DNA of 64,000 bases, from contig NZ_LGUC01000001.1 in NCBI RefSeq assembly GCF_001307315.1, forward strand, positions 1,922,001 through 1,986,000, given 5' to 3'. Positions 37,889 to 47,929 of this stretch are shown piece after piece. This stretch comes from Halolamina pelagica. GTDB lineage: Archaea; Halobacteriota; Halobacteria; Halobacteriales; Haloferacaceae. Position 1 is the stretch's first letter. The number at the start of each line of letters is the position of its first letter. Below the pieces are notes generated by a model. The model made no database searches, was not told the origin of the DNA, and worked only from the letters and a program-made list of their open reading frames with translations. Both the position numbers and the translations under genes were made by a program.

Positions 37889-38680
37889 TTAGAGGTTGCT
37901 CGCGCCGGCACCGCCCTCGATGGGCAGCGCGACGCCGTTGATGTAGGAGGACTTCGGCGAGGAGAGGAACGCGACGGCGTCGCCCAGCTCCATCGGGTCG
38001 CCGATGCGCTCGACGGGGATGCCGTCGCCCCAGTCGGCTAGCCCCTCCTCGTAGTTCTCGTAGTCGCCGCGGTCGACGGCCTGCTCGACCAGATCCTCGA
38101 TCCGGGAGGTCTCGTGGGGGCCCGGCAGCACCGCGTTCGAGCGGACCTCGGGCGCGAGCTCCCTCGAGAGCGTCTTCTCGAGGCCGATCACGGCCATCCG
38201 GACGGAGTTCGACAGCACCAGCGAGTCGATGGCCTCCTTCACCGAGCGGGAGGTGACGAACGTCATCGTCCCCTGATCGGACTCCTTGAGGTGCGGGGCG
38301 GCGGCTCGAACCGTCCGGACCGCGCTCATCACCAGCAGGTCGAACGCCTGGTACCAGTCCTCGTCGTCGGTGTCCATGAACGCCCCGCTGGGCGGGCCGC
38401 CGGCGCTGGTGACCAGCGTGTCGATGCCGCCGAACTCCTCGACGGTGCGCTCGACGAGATGCTCGATGTCGGCTTTCTCGGTCAGATCGCCCTGGACGCC
38501 GACGACCTCGCCGTCGCCGACGGCGTCGATCTCGTCGACGGCCTCGGCGAGTCGCTCCTCGTCGCGGCCGTTGACGACGACGTTCGCGCCCTCGCGGGCC
38601 AGCGCCGTCGCCGACGCCTTGCCGAGGCCGCTGCTCGATGCCGTCACTAGCGCACTCGTGCCGTCGAGTTCGAGATCCAT
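37889..38680 (-). CDS. Short-chain dehydrogenase/reductase (SDR)
   Basis: 263 residues. The Rossmann motif is TASSSGLGKASATALA (TGxxxGxG-type near residues 13-25). NAG is replaced by a variant (VTSAGGPPSG at about 88). The catalytic Ser/Tyr/Lys pattern is altered: a Ser lies in TFVTSRSVKEAID, where classical SDRs have YxxxK; I see no YxxxK at the expected site. It may use an unusual catalytic residue or be non-classical. The C-terminus holds GVALPIEGG. The substrate is unknown. Confidence 0.82.
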   Translation of the reverse strand: MDLELDGTSALVTASSSGLGKASATALAREGANVVVNGRDEERLAEAVDEIDAVGDGEVVGVQGDLTEKADIEHLVERTVEEFGGIDTLVTSAGGPPSGAFMDTDDEDWYQAFDLLVMSAVRTVRAAAPHLKESDQGTMTFVTSRSVKEAIDSLVLSNSVRMAVIGLEKTLSRELAPEVRSNAVLPGPHETSRIEDLVEQAVDRGDYENYEEGLADWGDGIPVERIGDPMELGDAVAFLSSPKSSYINGVALPIEGGAGASNL

Positions 38681-38702
38681 ACCCGACCGTTGCCCCGTGA
38701 AC

Positions 38703-38710
38703 CCTTAAAG
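38703..38710 (-). promoter_or_regulatory. TATA box CTTTAAGG for the SDR gene
   Basis: It lies 23-30 bases upstream of the ATG at 38680, consistent with a leaderless transcript. Confidence 0.5.
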
Positions 38711-38760
38711 CCGATTCGCTCCGGAAACGTCTGGGGGGTTTCTCGAGGCTTTTCGGCAAG

Positions 38761-38768
38761 CCTAAACC
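38761..38768 (+). promoter_or_regulatory. TATA-like box CCTAAACC for the GT2 gene
   Basis: It lies 23-30 bases before the ATG at 38791, the usual spacing. Confidence 0.45.
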
Positions 38769-38790
38769 AGTCCGGACCGACGATCGATCC

Positions 38791-39492
38791 ATGAGCGACT
38801 ACGGGCTCGAAGACGTAAGCGTCGTGATGGGCAGTTACAACGAGGCCGAAGCGATCGGCCCAGTGCTGGAGGACATCGAGGCGGCGACCGACGGGCAGGC
38901 GGAGGTCGTCGTCGTCGACAGCTCCACCGACGGCACCGCCGAGATCGCCCGCGACCACGGCGCGACCGTGATCGAGCAGGAGCCCCAGGGGTACGGCTAC
39001 GCGGTCTGTAAGGCGCTGCTCTCCGCCACCAACCCCGTGCGGATCACGACCGACTGCGACGGCACCTACCCGATGGATCGCATCCCGGATTTCCTCGACC
39101 TGATCAACGAGGGGTACGACGTGGTCAGCGGCGATCGACTGTACCACGGCGCCGACACGATGCCGGCGCTGAACCGCTTCGGCAACTACGCCTTCGCCGG
39201 ACTGTCGAGCGTGCTCGCCGGCGACCACATGCACGACGTGACGACGGGGATGCGTGCCTACCACGAGGACGTGATCGAGGAGATCACCTGGACGGAGAAC
39301 ACCGGGCTCTCCGCGGAACTGCTGATCCGTCCGGTCATGCGCGGCTACGACGTGCGCGAGGAGCCGATCGCCTACGACGAACGGCTCGGCGAGACGAAGC
39401 TCGATCCGTTCTCCGGCGGCGCGGAGATCGCCGGCTCGATCCTCCGGGTCTGTGCCCAGGAGCGCAAGCGGCAGTTGACGCATCTCTTCTGA
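38791..39492 (+). CDS. GT2 glycosyltransferase, dolichyl-phosphate sugar synthase-like
   Basis: 233 residues. VMGSYNEAEAIGPVLEDIE opens the GT-A fold, VVVDSSTDGTAEIARDHGAT is the DxSxDGT motif, and RITTDCDGTYPMDRIP holds the metal-binding DCD. Soluble, no TM. It resembles dolichyl-phosphate mannose/glucose synthases that feed archaeal N-glycosylation and lipid-linked sugars. It stands alone between promoters; the donor sugar is not determined. Confidence 0.88.
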   Translation: MSDYGLEDVSVVMGSYNEAEAIGPVLEDIEAATDGQAEVVVVDSSTDGTAEIARDHGATVIEQEPQGYGYAVCKALLSATNPVRITTDCDGTYPMDRIPDFLDLINEGYDVVSGDRLYHGADTMPALNRFGNYAFAGLSSVLAGDHMHDVTTGMRAYHEDVIEEITWTENTGLSAELLIRPVMRGYDVREEPIAYDERLGETKLDPFSGGAEIAGSILRVCAQERKRQLTHLF

Positions 39493-39796
39493 GCGCCGGA
39501 TCTCGCAGCCGCCAGCGCGCCGGCTCGTGTCGTCGACACCGACGGGGGACGACTGCCGACAGGCGGACCTACCGGGACCGGGAGCGCGGAACCGCCGCCT
39601 CGAACGTAGTCGGCGGCCGTCGGTTCCGGCGATCGTGACGGAACGACGCTCCCTCACTAACCACGCCGATCACCTCGTTTTCTCCGCTACCGGCCGTTCC
39701 CCATCGAGGCGCGCGATCGTTGATAGCGGCTGCCACCTCCCCGGGACGACAGCTATATGCGACTGAATGGAGCCCCTACGCCACATAATGGAAAAT
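39493..39796. other. About 300 bp without a convincing gene
   Basis: The open frames are short, arginine-rich and unlike the neighbouring proteins. An AT-rich promoter element and a palindrome follow it before the DUF2178 gene. I see no RNA gene. Confidence 0.5.
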
Positions 39797-39804
39797 GCTT
39801 ATTA
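39797..39804 (+). promoter_or_regulatory. TATA-like box GCTTATTA for the DUF2178 operon
   Basis: It lies about 28-35 bases before the ATG at 39832, in one of the few AT-rich stretches of the window. Confidence 0.45.
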
Positions 39805-39809
39805 CACTA

Positions 39810-39827
39810 TGTCAGGTACACCCGACA
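39810..39827. promoter_or_regulatory. Imperfect 18-bp palindrome over the start region of the DUF2178 operon
   Basis: TGTCAGGT-AC-ACCCGACA: seven of eight arm pairs match. It covers the expected transcription start of a leaderless gene and is a candidate site for the XRE-type protein encoded at 40231. Confidence 0.4.
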
Positions 39828-39831
39828 CACG

Positions 39832-40224
39832 ATGGTGACAGTACAACGGGACGTTCCGATCGTGTTGATGGTGATCGGCATGGGTCTCGCAACCGTCGGC
39901 GCCGATCTGGCGTCGTCGCAGCGGCTCGCCGTCGGCCTCGTGCTCGGTGGCTCGGCTCTCGCTTGGGGGACGATCCTCGTGATGGCGCTGTTCCTCGACG
40001 ACAGGGCGTGGGGTCGCCTCATGAGCGACGAGCGCATGAGCCGCCTCACCTTTCGGGCCGGCGCCGCAGCGTGGATGAGTACGTTGGCGACGCTCGTGAC
40101 GTTCGCGGGGCTGCTCGACTACGCCGACCCGGGAATCACCACCCAGTACGCGCTACTCGGGGCCGCAGTCGTCGCCATCGGGTCGTTCGTCGGCGCGCTG
40201 GGGTACTACAGCCGGCAGATGTGA
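39832..40224 (+). CDS. DUF2178-type membrane protein
   Basis: 130 residues with four TM helices: about 8-27, 32-53, 76-98 and 105-127. A short conserved loop reads DERMSRLTFRAGAAAW (about 66-81), which matches the DUF2178 pattern of (D/E)ER-x-x-x-(I/L). The function is unknown. The downstream XRE regulator begins 6 bases later, so the two form a two-gene unit like many haloarchaeal DUF2178-HTH pairs. Confidence 0.75.
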   Translation: MVTVQRDVPIVLMVIGMGLATVGADLASSQRLAVGLVLGGSALAWGTILVMALFLDDRAWGRLMSDERMSRLTFRAGAAAWMSTLATLVTFAGLLDYADPGITTQYALLGAAVVAIGSFVGALGYYSRQM

Positions 40225-40230
40225 TCACTC

Positions 40231-40434
40231 ATGGAGAACGACCTCAAAGTCTGGCGCGCGAAGGCCGACGTGACCCAAGAGGAGCTCGCAAAGGAGCTCG
40301 ACGTGGCGAGACAGACGATCAACGCGATCGAACGGGGGCGGTACGATCCCTCGCTCGAACTCGCGTTCGAGCTCGCCCGCTACTTCGACTGTTCGATCGA
40401 GGACGTCTTCACGTACGAACCCGACGACGACTGA
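40231..40434 (+). CDS. XRE-family helix-turn-helix regulator (small, single-domain)
   Basis: 67 residues, almost all HTH. TQEELAKELDVARQTINAIE is the HTH core (about 15-34) and RGRYDPSLELAFELARYFDC follows. It resembles the YozG/HigA-like short regulators. It contains no toxin or sensor domain and no toxin gene follows, so I prefer a regulator of this operon over an antitoxin. It could bind the palindrome at 39810-39827. Confidence 0.85.
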   Translation: MENDLKVWRAKADVTQEELAKELDVARQTINAIERGRYDPSLELAFELARYFDCSIEDVFTYEPDDD

Positions 40435-40449
40435 CTCACTCGAACGACG

Positions 40450-41195
40450 ATGGCATCCACGACTCACAGTTCGGACGTATCGACCGACGACCGCTCGACC
40501 CTCCGCCCGATCAGTGTCGCGATCGGGCTGGCGGTGGCTGGCTTGGCTATCAACTTCGGCACCGGCTTCGTCGGGGGGTAGTCGCCGCCGTCGCCCTCGG
40601 CCCCGAGGCGTTGATGAACGACGGGACGCTCCAGTTCGCCCTCGGGCTTCCCGGGCAGCTGCTGGTGTTCGGGTTCGCACTCGGGTACCTCCGCTGGCGG
40701 TCGCTGCCGGTCCCCGTGAGTCTGCCGTCGCGGACCGAGTCGCTTCTCGTCGGCGCGAGCGTCCTCGCGTCGGTCGTTGCCGCGCTGGGCCTGACGGCCC
40801 TCCGGCGGACGCTGGCGGGGAGCGTCACGTCGACGATCGGTGGGATGGTCGCCGGGAATCCCTCGCTGGCGCTGATGATCGGGGTCGCATCGGTGATCCT
40901 GATCGCCCCCGCGGAGGAACTACTGTTCCGCGGTGCCGTGCAGGGCCGCTTGCGGGAACGCTTCGGCGCGTGGCCGGCAATCACTGGCGCGAGCACGCTG
41001 TTCGCGGGCTGGCACCTCCTCAACTTCGGCGGGTCGGCCATCGGCACGATACTCGCCGCAGGGGTGATCGGCGTCGTCTCGCTGCTCTGGGGGTACGCCT
41101 ACGAGCGAACCGGCAACGTCGCGGTGCCGGTGCTCACCCACGGGCTGTACAACCTGACGCTGATGGTGATCAGCTTCGCCGAACTGACCGCGTAA
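40450..41195 (+). CDS. CPBP-family intramembrane metalloprotease (frameshift)
   Basis: 248 residues once repaired. The motif EELLFRGAVQGRL (EExxxR) is intact; LFAGWHLLNF and VLTHGLYNLTL provide the second and third motifs. The frame breaks in the six-G run 40573-40578; one more G gives FVGGVVAAVALGPEALM. A total length one base short of a multiple of three agrees with a single missing base. It is the second CPBP gene in the window and lies 15 bases after the XRE gene. Confidence 0.85.
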
Positions 41196-41221
41196 CCGAC
41201 GACCAGACGATCCATCCAGCG

Positions 41222-41407
41222 ATGACCGACAAATCCGTTCTGAACGTCTCGATCGACGACCGAGTAGAGATCGGGCTGTCGCTGCTCGCGGTCGTGGCGG
41301 GCGCCGCAGCCGCGTACTACACCGGGAAGACCGGCGAGCCACACCCGCTGTTTCTGGTGTGTACAGGACTGACGCTGTTCGTCCTGTTCTTCACAGGCGA
41401 CGAGTAG
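41222..41407 (+). CDS. 61-residue membrane protein, hypothetical
   Basis: Two hydrophobic helices (about 15-35 and 43-58) separated by a short KTGEPHP loop. It starts 26 bases after the CPBP stop on the same strand, so it may be the last gene of the DUF2178-XRE-CPBP unit. Nothing else is recognised. Confidence 0.55.
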   Translation: MTDKSVLNVSIDDRVEIGLSLLAVVAGAAAAYYTGKTGEPHPLFLVCTGLTLFVLFFTGDE

Positions 41408-41455
41408 GGCTTCCGGAGAGGTAGTTTCACGACGGGGGCGGGGCAACCGTCATCC

Positions 41456-41659
41456 GTGTCCCGCGACCAGTTCCTCCCCACGAAGCTGCTCTTGTTCGTC
41501 GCCCTCCTCGTAGTGGTGCCGTCGTACGGCCTCTACACCGGCAAGATCGGGGTTCTGTGGACCGCGTTGTGGCTCGGTGGCGTGCTGTTCGTCTGGAAGT
41601 GGCGGTGGTGGTGGGAGCCGATCCGGAATCGCGTCGGGGCCGACCCGGAGCAGCAGTAG
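41456..41659 (+). CDS. 67-residue membrane protein, hypothetical
   Basis: A GTG start at 41456. Two TM helices (about 8-27, 31-48) end in a Trp- and Arg-rich motif (WKWRWWWEPIRNRVG). The stop is 3 bases from the end of the convergent GT39 gene at 41663. No domain is recognised. Confidence 0.55.
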   Translation: MSRDQFLPTKLLLFVALLVVVPSYGLYTGKIGVLWTALWLGGVLFVWKWRWWWEPIRNRVGADPEQQ

Positions 41660-41662
41660 CGC

Positions 41663-43884
41663 TCACTCACTCGAAACCGACTCGACCGTCGCGTTCGCGA
41701 ACTGGCCCGGCGGCGACGGCCCGAGTCCCGCGGGCACGCAGCGATCCGGCACGGGACAGCGCTCCCGCGTCGGCGACAGCGCGCGCACCTCGTCGCCGCT
41801 CGTGTCGACCGGGAACACCAGCTGGTAGCTGTACCCCGTACTCGGGCCGGTCGAGACGAACACGGTGACCCGGAGCTCGTCGCGGTCCTCGACGGCGAAG
41901 GTCCCCGACTCCCGGACCCCCTCGCCCGCGAGCGTCGCCGTCCCCCGTCGACAGTGAGCGTCAGTTCCAGCGACCCCGCGCTCGCGTTCGCGGCGGCGTA
42001 CGTCTGTCCGGCGTCGCCGCCGGCCCGGATGGAGACCGACTCCGCACTCTCGGGAACACCGACGGCGGCGTCGAGTCGGACCGTCGCCCCCGAGACGCGC
42101 TCGACCGGCCGGAGTTCGGCGGTCACAGCCTCGCCGTCGACGGGGTTCCACGCCCCCGAATCACGTAGCGCCGGAGCTCGTGGTCGGGGTTCGCGGCAGC
42201 CACGTCGAGTTCGTCGTCGTCGCCGAGCGCGTACAACGAGCGCCCGTCGAAGCCGGGATCGTTTCGCACCGCCTGGAACGGGTGGTTCAGCCACGGGCCG
42301 TACACCGGCGGGAGGAAGGTGAGCGTTCGCTCGTCGGTCCGGTTGCCGTCGAGTGCGGCGTTCCCGGCCGAGAGCCCGCCCGCCTGCTCGAACGGCTCGT
42401 AGGCGGCTGCGAGTTCGTCGCTGGTAGCGGCGTTGTGCTCGATCGGTCGCTCGGCGGCCGCGACCGCGACGGGCGCGCCGGCGCCCGCCGCGACGACGAT
42501 CACGGCGACAGCAACGCGCTGGCCCGTGGCGACCGCCGGGAGTCGCCCCGCGAGGGCCGCTCCCAGCCAGTCGGCCGCCCACACCGCCGCGACGGCGCCG
42601 AAGACGGCTGTCGGGACGAGCAGGTCGTAGTGGTAGTACGGCCCGAGGCTGTGGATGAGCCCGTCGTCCTCGACGCCGAGCGCGCCGAGGATGTTGAAGT
42701 TCCCCCAGAACGCGACGTTGCCCGCCGCGATCGAGAGGTACATGCCGGCGACGGTCGCCCGGCGGGCCACGAGCGCCGTCGACGCTCGGTCTCGCGCGTC
42801 ACGAACCCACCCGCGAATCGCCGAGCCGGCGGTCGCCAGCACGCCAGCGGCCGCGAGCACGGCGCCCGCAGTCCCCATCGCCACCCAGTCGGTGAACAGC
42901 TGGGTGAGCACGCGCCGGTTCGACTCGATCCCGAGTGCGAGCGTGTACGTCTCCTCGTGGCCCAGGATCTGCCGGTGGCCGAAGCCGATCCCGTCGTGGG
43001 GGCGAACGCCTGGTACGGGAACACGAGCGGCTCGCCCGTGACGAGAACGTTGTACCCCAGCGCGGTGAGCACGCCGAGGATACCGAGGCCGGCAGTCGCG
43101 AGCCGGCGGCCGAACAGCGCCCGCTGCCCGTCGTCGACCGGCCCGAACCGTACCCCGTCGACCCGCGAAAGCGGTGCGCGCCAGCCGCCCGAACGGGCCA
43201 GCGTCGCGATCGCGTGGAGGATGAACGGTGTGGCGAACAGCACGGCAGTGTACGGGCGGGCGACGAAGGCGACGGCGATGGCGGCGCCGGCGACAGTCGC
43301 GAGCCGCCGGCTCCCGGTACGCTCCCCGCGGAGGTAGGCGACGGCGAAGCAGAGCTCCAGCGCCGCCGTCAGCGCGTAGGGGAGGTACACCCCGACTGAA
43401 CCAGAAACAGCGGCGACGCCAGCACGAGGACGCCGGCGACGGCGCCGACGCGCCAGTCGAACAGTTCACGGGCCAGCGCGGCCGTGCCGCCGACGACGCC
43501 GGCGGCGATCGCCGCCAGCGCGAGCGGGTAGCCGCCGAGGAGCCGGCCCAGCGCGAACACCGCGGCCGGGACCGGCTGATACTTCGAGTACAGCCCCCGC
43601 CCGCTCTCGACGAAGAACCACGGCCGGAACGGGCCGTCGACGGGCGGGCGGAGGAACAGCCGGCCCGAGAGCAGCAGTTCGGCCTGCTGGAGGTAGACGC
43701 CCTCGTCGTGGTTGATCGAGTGGTACGGGAACACCCGGGTCGCGATCAGGAACGACGCCACCGCGGCGACGAGTGCGAGCAGGAGGATCGCGACTCGCCC
43801 GCGGTCCAGTCGGTCACGGGCGCTGGCGACGACAGTCGAGAGTGATGGAGGCAGCGACGCGGAGAACGAGGCCCGACTGGACAT
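41663..43884 (-). CDS. GT39/ArnT-like membrane glycosyltransferase (four frameshifts)
   Basis: About 741 residues if all breaks are repaired. The N-terminal catalytic loop, FPYHSINHDEGVYLQQAELL, has the acidic pair typical of GT39/GT83 enzymes using polyprenyl-phosphate sugars. About ten TM helices follow, then a long soluble C-terminal beta-rich domain (from about residue 450). The breaks lie at the C- or G-runs 43390-43393, 42998-43002, 42153-42157 and 41942-41946; each needs one extra base and each repair joins sensible protein. Its ATG is directly next to the stop of the ATPase gene, so it is probably the last gene of the GT75-ABC operon. A role in surface or lipid-linked glycosylation is inferred. 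Confidence 0.82.
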
Positions 43885-45089
43885 CTACGCTGCGGGGTAC
43901 CACGCGAGCGTGTGGTCGGCCACGAGTCGGACGCTCACGCGCTCGCCGATCTCGACCTCCTCGGCGTGGTTGTGGAGACAGCGAACCACGGGGCCGTCGT
44001 CGAGCTGTACGTGGTAGACGAAGGAGGGCCCGGTGTACTGTCGCTGGACCACCTCGCCGTCCGCGGAGGCGACCGACGTCCCACCGTCGGCCGTCGTGAC
44101 CGGCTGGGTCTCGGCGGATATCGGGCCGGCCTCGCCGTCGGCGGGGCTGAGTCGGAGGTCGTCCGGCCGGACCAGCACGTCGACCTCGGCCCCGACGTAC
44201 TCGTCGGTCACGCCCTCCAGCAGGTCGCGGCCGTAGGAGCCGATCGTCGTGTCGACCGAGCTTTCGGTGATCTTGCCGGGGACGAAGCTGGCCTGGCCGA
44301 GGAAGGAGGCGACGAAGCGGGACTCGGGGTGTTCGAACAGCGACGCCGGGCTACCGACCTGTTCGATCTGCCCGTCGGACATCACCGCGACGCGGTCGGA
44401 GATCGAGAGCGCCTCCTCCTGGTCGTGGGTGACCGACACCGCGGTGACGCCGGCCTCGTTGAGGATGCGGGCGACCTCCTCGCGCATCTCGACCCGCAGC
44501 GCCACGTCGAGGTTCGAGAACGGCTCGTCCAGCAGCAACACGTCGGGCTCCGGGGCGAGCGAGCGCGCGAGCGCCACCCGCTGGCGCTGCCCGCCCGAGA
44601 GCTCGGTCGGCGAGCGGTCGCCGTAGCCGTCGAGCCCGACGAGATCGAGCAGGTGCGTGACCCGGCGATCGGCGGCCTCGCTGTCGGGGTCGTCGAGGCC
44701 GAACGCGACGTTCTCGGCGACCGAGAGGTGGGGAACAGCGCGAACTCCTGGAACACCATCCCCACGTCGCGCTCCTCCGGCGGGATCTCCCGGCCGTCGC
44801 CGGCGACGATCTCGCCGGCGACCCGGACCGTTCCCTCGCTCGGCGACTCCAGGCCGGCGATGGTGCGCAGGGTCGTCGTCTTCCCGCAGCCGGAGGGGCC
44901 GAGTAAGGTGAGCAGTTCGCCCTCCCTGACCGCGAGGTCGACGCCGTCGACGGCCCGCTCGCCCGCGAACTCCTTCACGACGTTCGAGAGCTCCAGCACC
45001 GCGTCCGCGTCGGCGACCGTCGAGTCCGTGCGGTCGGCTGCTCGCTTCGCCCTCGGCCCGTCGGTCGTGGATGTGGGTTGGTTGCTCAT
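43885..45089 (-). CDS. ABC importer ATP-binding protein, FbpC/PotA-type (frameshift)
   Basis: About 401 residues. Walker A is GPSGCGKTT, Walker B VLLLDEPFSNLD, the H-loop SVTHDQEEALSI, with a TOBE-like C-terminal domain. The frame breaks at 44730-44733; one extra base restores LFPHLSVAENVAFGL and the signature [15 protein letters not shown]. It overlaps the permease stop by 4 bases. It energises the permease at 45086-46749. The FbpC-like subfamily handles iron, thiamine, phosphonate and sugar phosphates among others. Confidence 0.88.
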
Positions 45090-46749
45090 TTGTCGCGTCC
45101 CTGAACGAGGAGGGGGATCATCGAGAGCCCGGACACCACCACCAGCACCAGCGCCGGCAGCGCCGCCCGGCCGTAGTAGCCGCCCTCCTGAACTCGCCAG
45201 ATGTAGGTCACCAGCGTTGTAAACCCTGTCGGGTGCAGGATCAGCGTCGTGTCGAGCTCCTTCATCGTCGTGAGGAACACGAGCGCGGCGCCTGCGAGCA
45301 CGCCCGGCGCGATCAGCGGCAGCGTCACGCGGCGGAACACCCGCCGCGGCGGCTCACCGAGTACGCGCGCCGCGCCGAGCAACGCGGGGTCGACGCCGAG
45401 CACCGACGACCGCGAGGCGCCGACAGCCTGCGGGAGGAAGCGCACCACGTACGCGAACACCAGCAGCGGGAGCGACTGGTAGACGGCCCGAGCCGCGCCC
45501 GGGCCGAACCACTCCGCCAGCTGATTGCTACTGAAGAACACCAGCGCGAGCGCGAGCACGACCCCCGGCATCGCGTAGCCGAGGTACGTCGCGCGCTCGG
45601 CCAGCCACGCGAACCGTGCCCGCGAGCGCCCCGAGTAGTACGCGACCGGGATCGCGAGCGCGAGCGTCGCCGCCGCCGCCAGCGCGGCGACGTAGACGGA
45701 GTTGAGCGCGAACCCCCACTCGAACGCGCGGCCCCCCACGTCGTACTCGAGCGCCTCCGCGCGGACGAACCACATCGTCAGGATGCCGACCGGGAGCGCC
45801 AGCGTGAACGTCGACACCAGCGCCGGCAGCAGCATCGCCGGCCAGCGCAGCCGGCCCAGCGGGATCATCGCGGTCGACGACGACGCCGCGCCGTAGCCGG
45901 AGTCCTCGCCGCTGCCGATCCGTGACTCCAGGGCGACGACGACGGCGGTGACGGTGAGCAGCTGGAGCGACAGCAGCGTCGCGTTGTTCCGGCCGTCGCC
46001 GAAGCTGTTGAGTTCGACGTAGATCATCCGCGTGAACACGTCGTACTGCATGATCGACGGCGTCCCGAAGTCCGAGAGCGCGTACAGCGCGACGAGCAGC
46101 CCCCGGCGGTCACGGCGGGGAGAATCTGCGGCAGGATCACCCGGCGGAACGCCGAGAGGTAGCCGACGTTGAGCGTCCGGGCGGCCTCCAACTGCGTCTC
46201 GTCGAAGGAGAGCAACGCCGCCCGGGTGGTGAGGAACACGTACGGGTAGACGAACAGCGTCAGCACCAGCGCGGTGCCGCCCAGCCCGTACACTTCGGGG
46301 ATCTGGACCCCGAAGGGCGCCAACGCGTCGGCGAGCGCCCCGTCGGGGCCGAACGCCGAGATGTACGCGAACGCGCCGACGTAGCTGGGAATCACCAGCG
46401 GGAGCGCGATGACGACGGTCCAGAACCGCCGGAACGGCAGGTCGGTCTGGACGGTCAGCACCGCGAGTGGCACGCCCAGCAGGACGGAGGCCGTCGTGAC
46501 GACGGCGACGAGCGCGAGGCTGTTGGCGAACACGTCGCCCGAGGAGCCGATCAGCGAGAGCGCCTCGTCGGTCGGCACCTCGCTCGCCCGCAGCAACAGC
46601 CAGACCAGCGGCGACAGCACCGCGGCGGCGATCGCCCCGGAAAGCAGGACCAGTGGCGTCGACACGCCGTCGTCGTCCAGCCCCAGGAAGCGGCGGAGTC
46701 GCTGGCGAACCCCCGCGGACTCGGCCGCGGCGTCGCCGATGGCGCCCAT
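45086..46749 (-). CDS. ABC importer permease, FbpB/ThiP-type fused double permease (frameshift)
   Basis: About 554 residues, roughly 12 TM helices, two fused permease units. The first ATPase-contact loop is SFDETQLEAARTLNV and the second is GVDPALLGAARVLGE. The frame breaks at the C-run 46100-46104; one extra base gives TAGGLLVALYALSDFGTPSI. The ATG overlaps the stop of the binding protein gene at 46749. Length and duplication match FbpB/ThiP transporters. Confidence 0.88.
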
Positions 46750-47929
46750 CAGAGCACGCCCACCTCCCGCATGAGGTCCACCGTGGGGCCGATGTTCGAC
46801 AGCTCGGCGAGGTCGAACTCCGGCGGGTTGAGTTCGTCGATACGGGGGAGGCCACCGACGGGCGGGACGCCCGGAATCATCGGGTAGGCGTACGCGCGGG
46901 TGGCAAAGTACTCTTGGACTTCGGCCGAGAGCAGGTGGCGCACGAAGTTCGACGCCAGCTCCTGCTGGGGGCTCGCCGAGAGCACCGCGGCGCCGGCGAC
47001 GTTGATCAGCGCGCCCGCGTCGCCGCTGGTGAACGCGAGATCGATCGGCGCGTTCGGTCGCGCGGCCTGCACGCGGAGGGGGTAGTAGTGGTTCGCGAAG
47101 CCGGCCTGGAGTTCGCCGTCGGCGACGCCGTTGGAGACGAAGAACTCGTTTGCGTACTCCGTGACGCCGGCGTCGACCATCCCTGCAGCCACTGCCGGGT
47201 GGCGTCCTCGCCCTCGGTGAGCCGCATCGCGGTGATGAACGCCTGGAACGCGCCGTAGGTCGGCGCCCAGCCCATCTCGCCCGCGATGCCCGAGTCGGGC
47301 AGTTCCATCACGTCGTCCGGGATCTCGCTCTCGTCGAGCGCCTCGGTGTTGTACGGGATCGCTCGTGCGCGGCCCGCGGTGCCGACCCACTCGCTGTTGG
47401 GGTGGAACTCGTCCGGTACGGGGTCAGTCACGTCGCTCGAGAGCTCCGTCGTCAGGTCCTCGGCGGCGACGGCCGCCAGCGAGCCGGCGTCGACCGACCA
47501 GAACACGTCCGCGGGCGTCGCCGCCCCCTCGCTGATGAGGGTGTTCGCGGCGTCGGCGGTGCCGGAGGCCCGTGGCGTCGCTTCGAACTCGGGGTAGATC
47601 TCCTCGAGTTTGTTGATCAGGTCGCGGTAGAGGCCACCCTCCCCGCCGCCGAGGTAGATCGTGAGTTCGCCTTCGAGGTTCGGCAGGTCGCGGATGCGGG
47701 TGCCGCTGATCTCCTCGCGCCCCTCCGCGAGCGCGCCCGAGCCGCGGAACTCCGAGAACTCGGGGTCGCCGATGGTTTCGCTCCCGTCAGCCGGCGTGTC
47801 GGTGCCGTCGCCACCGGGGCCCTCGGTTTCGGTGCCACCGCCGCCACAGCCGGCGATACCGACGAGGCCGGCGCTCGCGATGCTCGCGAGCAGGCGGCGG
47901 CGACGCTTGGAGGTCGGTCCCTCAGTCAT
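46749..47929 (-). CDS. ABC importer substrate-binding lipoprotein, FbpA-like (frameshift)
   Basis: About 393 residues when repaired. The arginine stretch KRRRRLLASI is followed by a lipobox (VGIAGC), so a Tat- or Sec-exported lipoprotein. The family pattern shows ELTIYLGGGEGGLYRDLINK, then SEWVGTAGRARAIPYNTE and IPGVPPVGGLPRIDEL. The classical Tyr-Tyr iron ligands of FbpA cannot be confirmed. The frame breaks at 47181-47183; adding one base restores LQGMVDAGVTEY. Its ATG overlaps the GT75 gene by 8 bases. Possible substrates are ferric complexes, thiamine, phosphonates or hexose phosphates. Confidence 0.88.

Noticed and set aside
40231-40434. XRE protein as an antitoxin
   Set aside because: No toxin-like gene is next to it; neighbours are membrane proteins and a protease.
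41663-43884. GT39-like gene read as a decayed pseudogene because of four breaks
   Set aside because: Every break sits in a G/C run and needs exactly one base; nothing else (internal stops, deletions) is damaged. Sequencing error is more likely, though real decay cannot be fully excluded.
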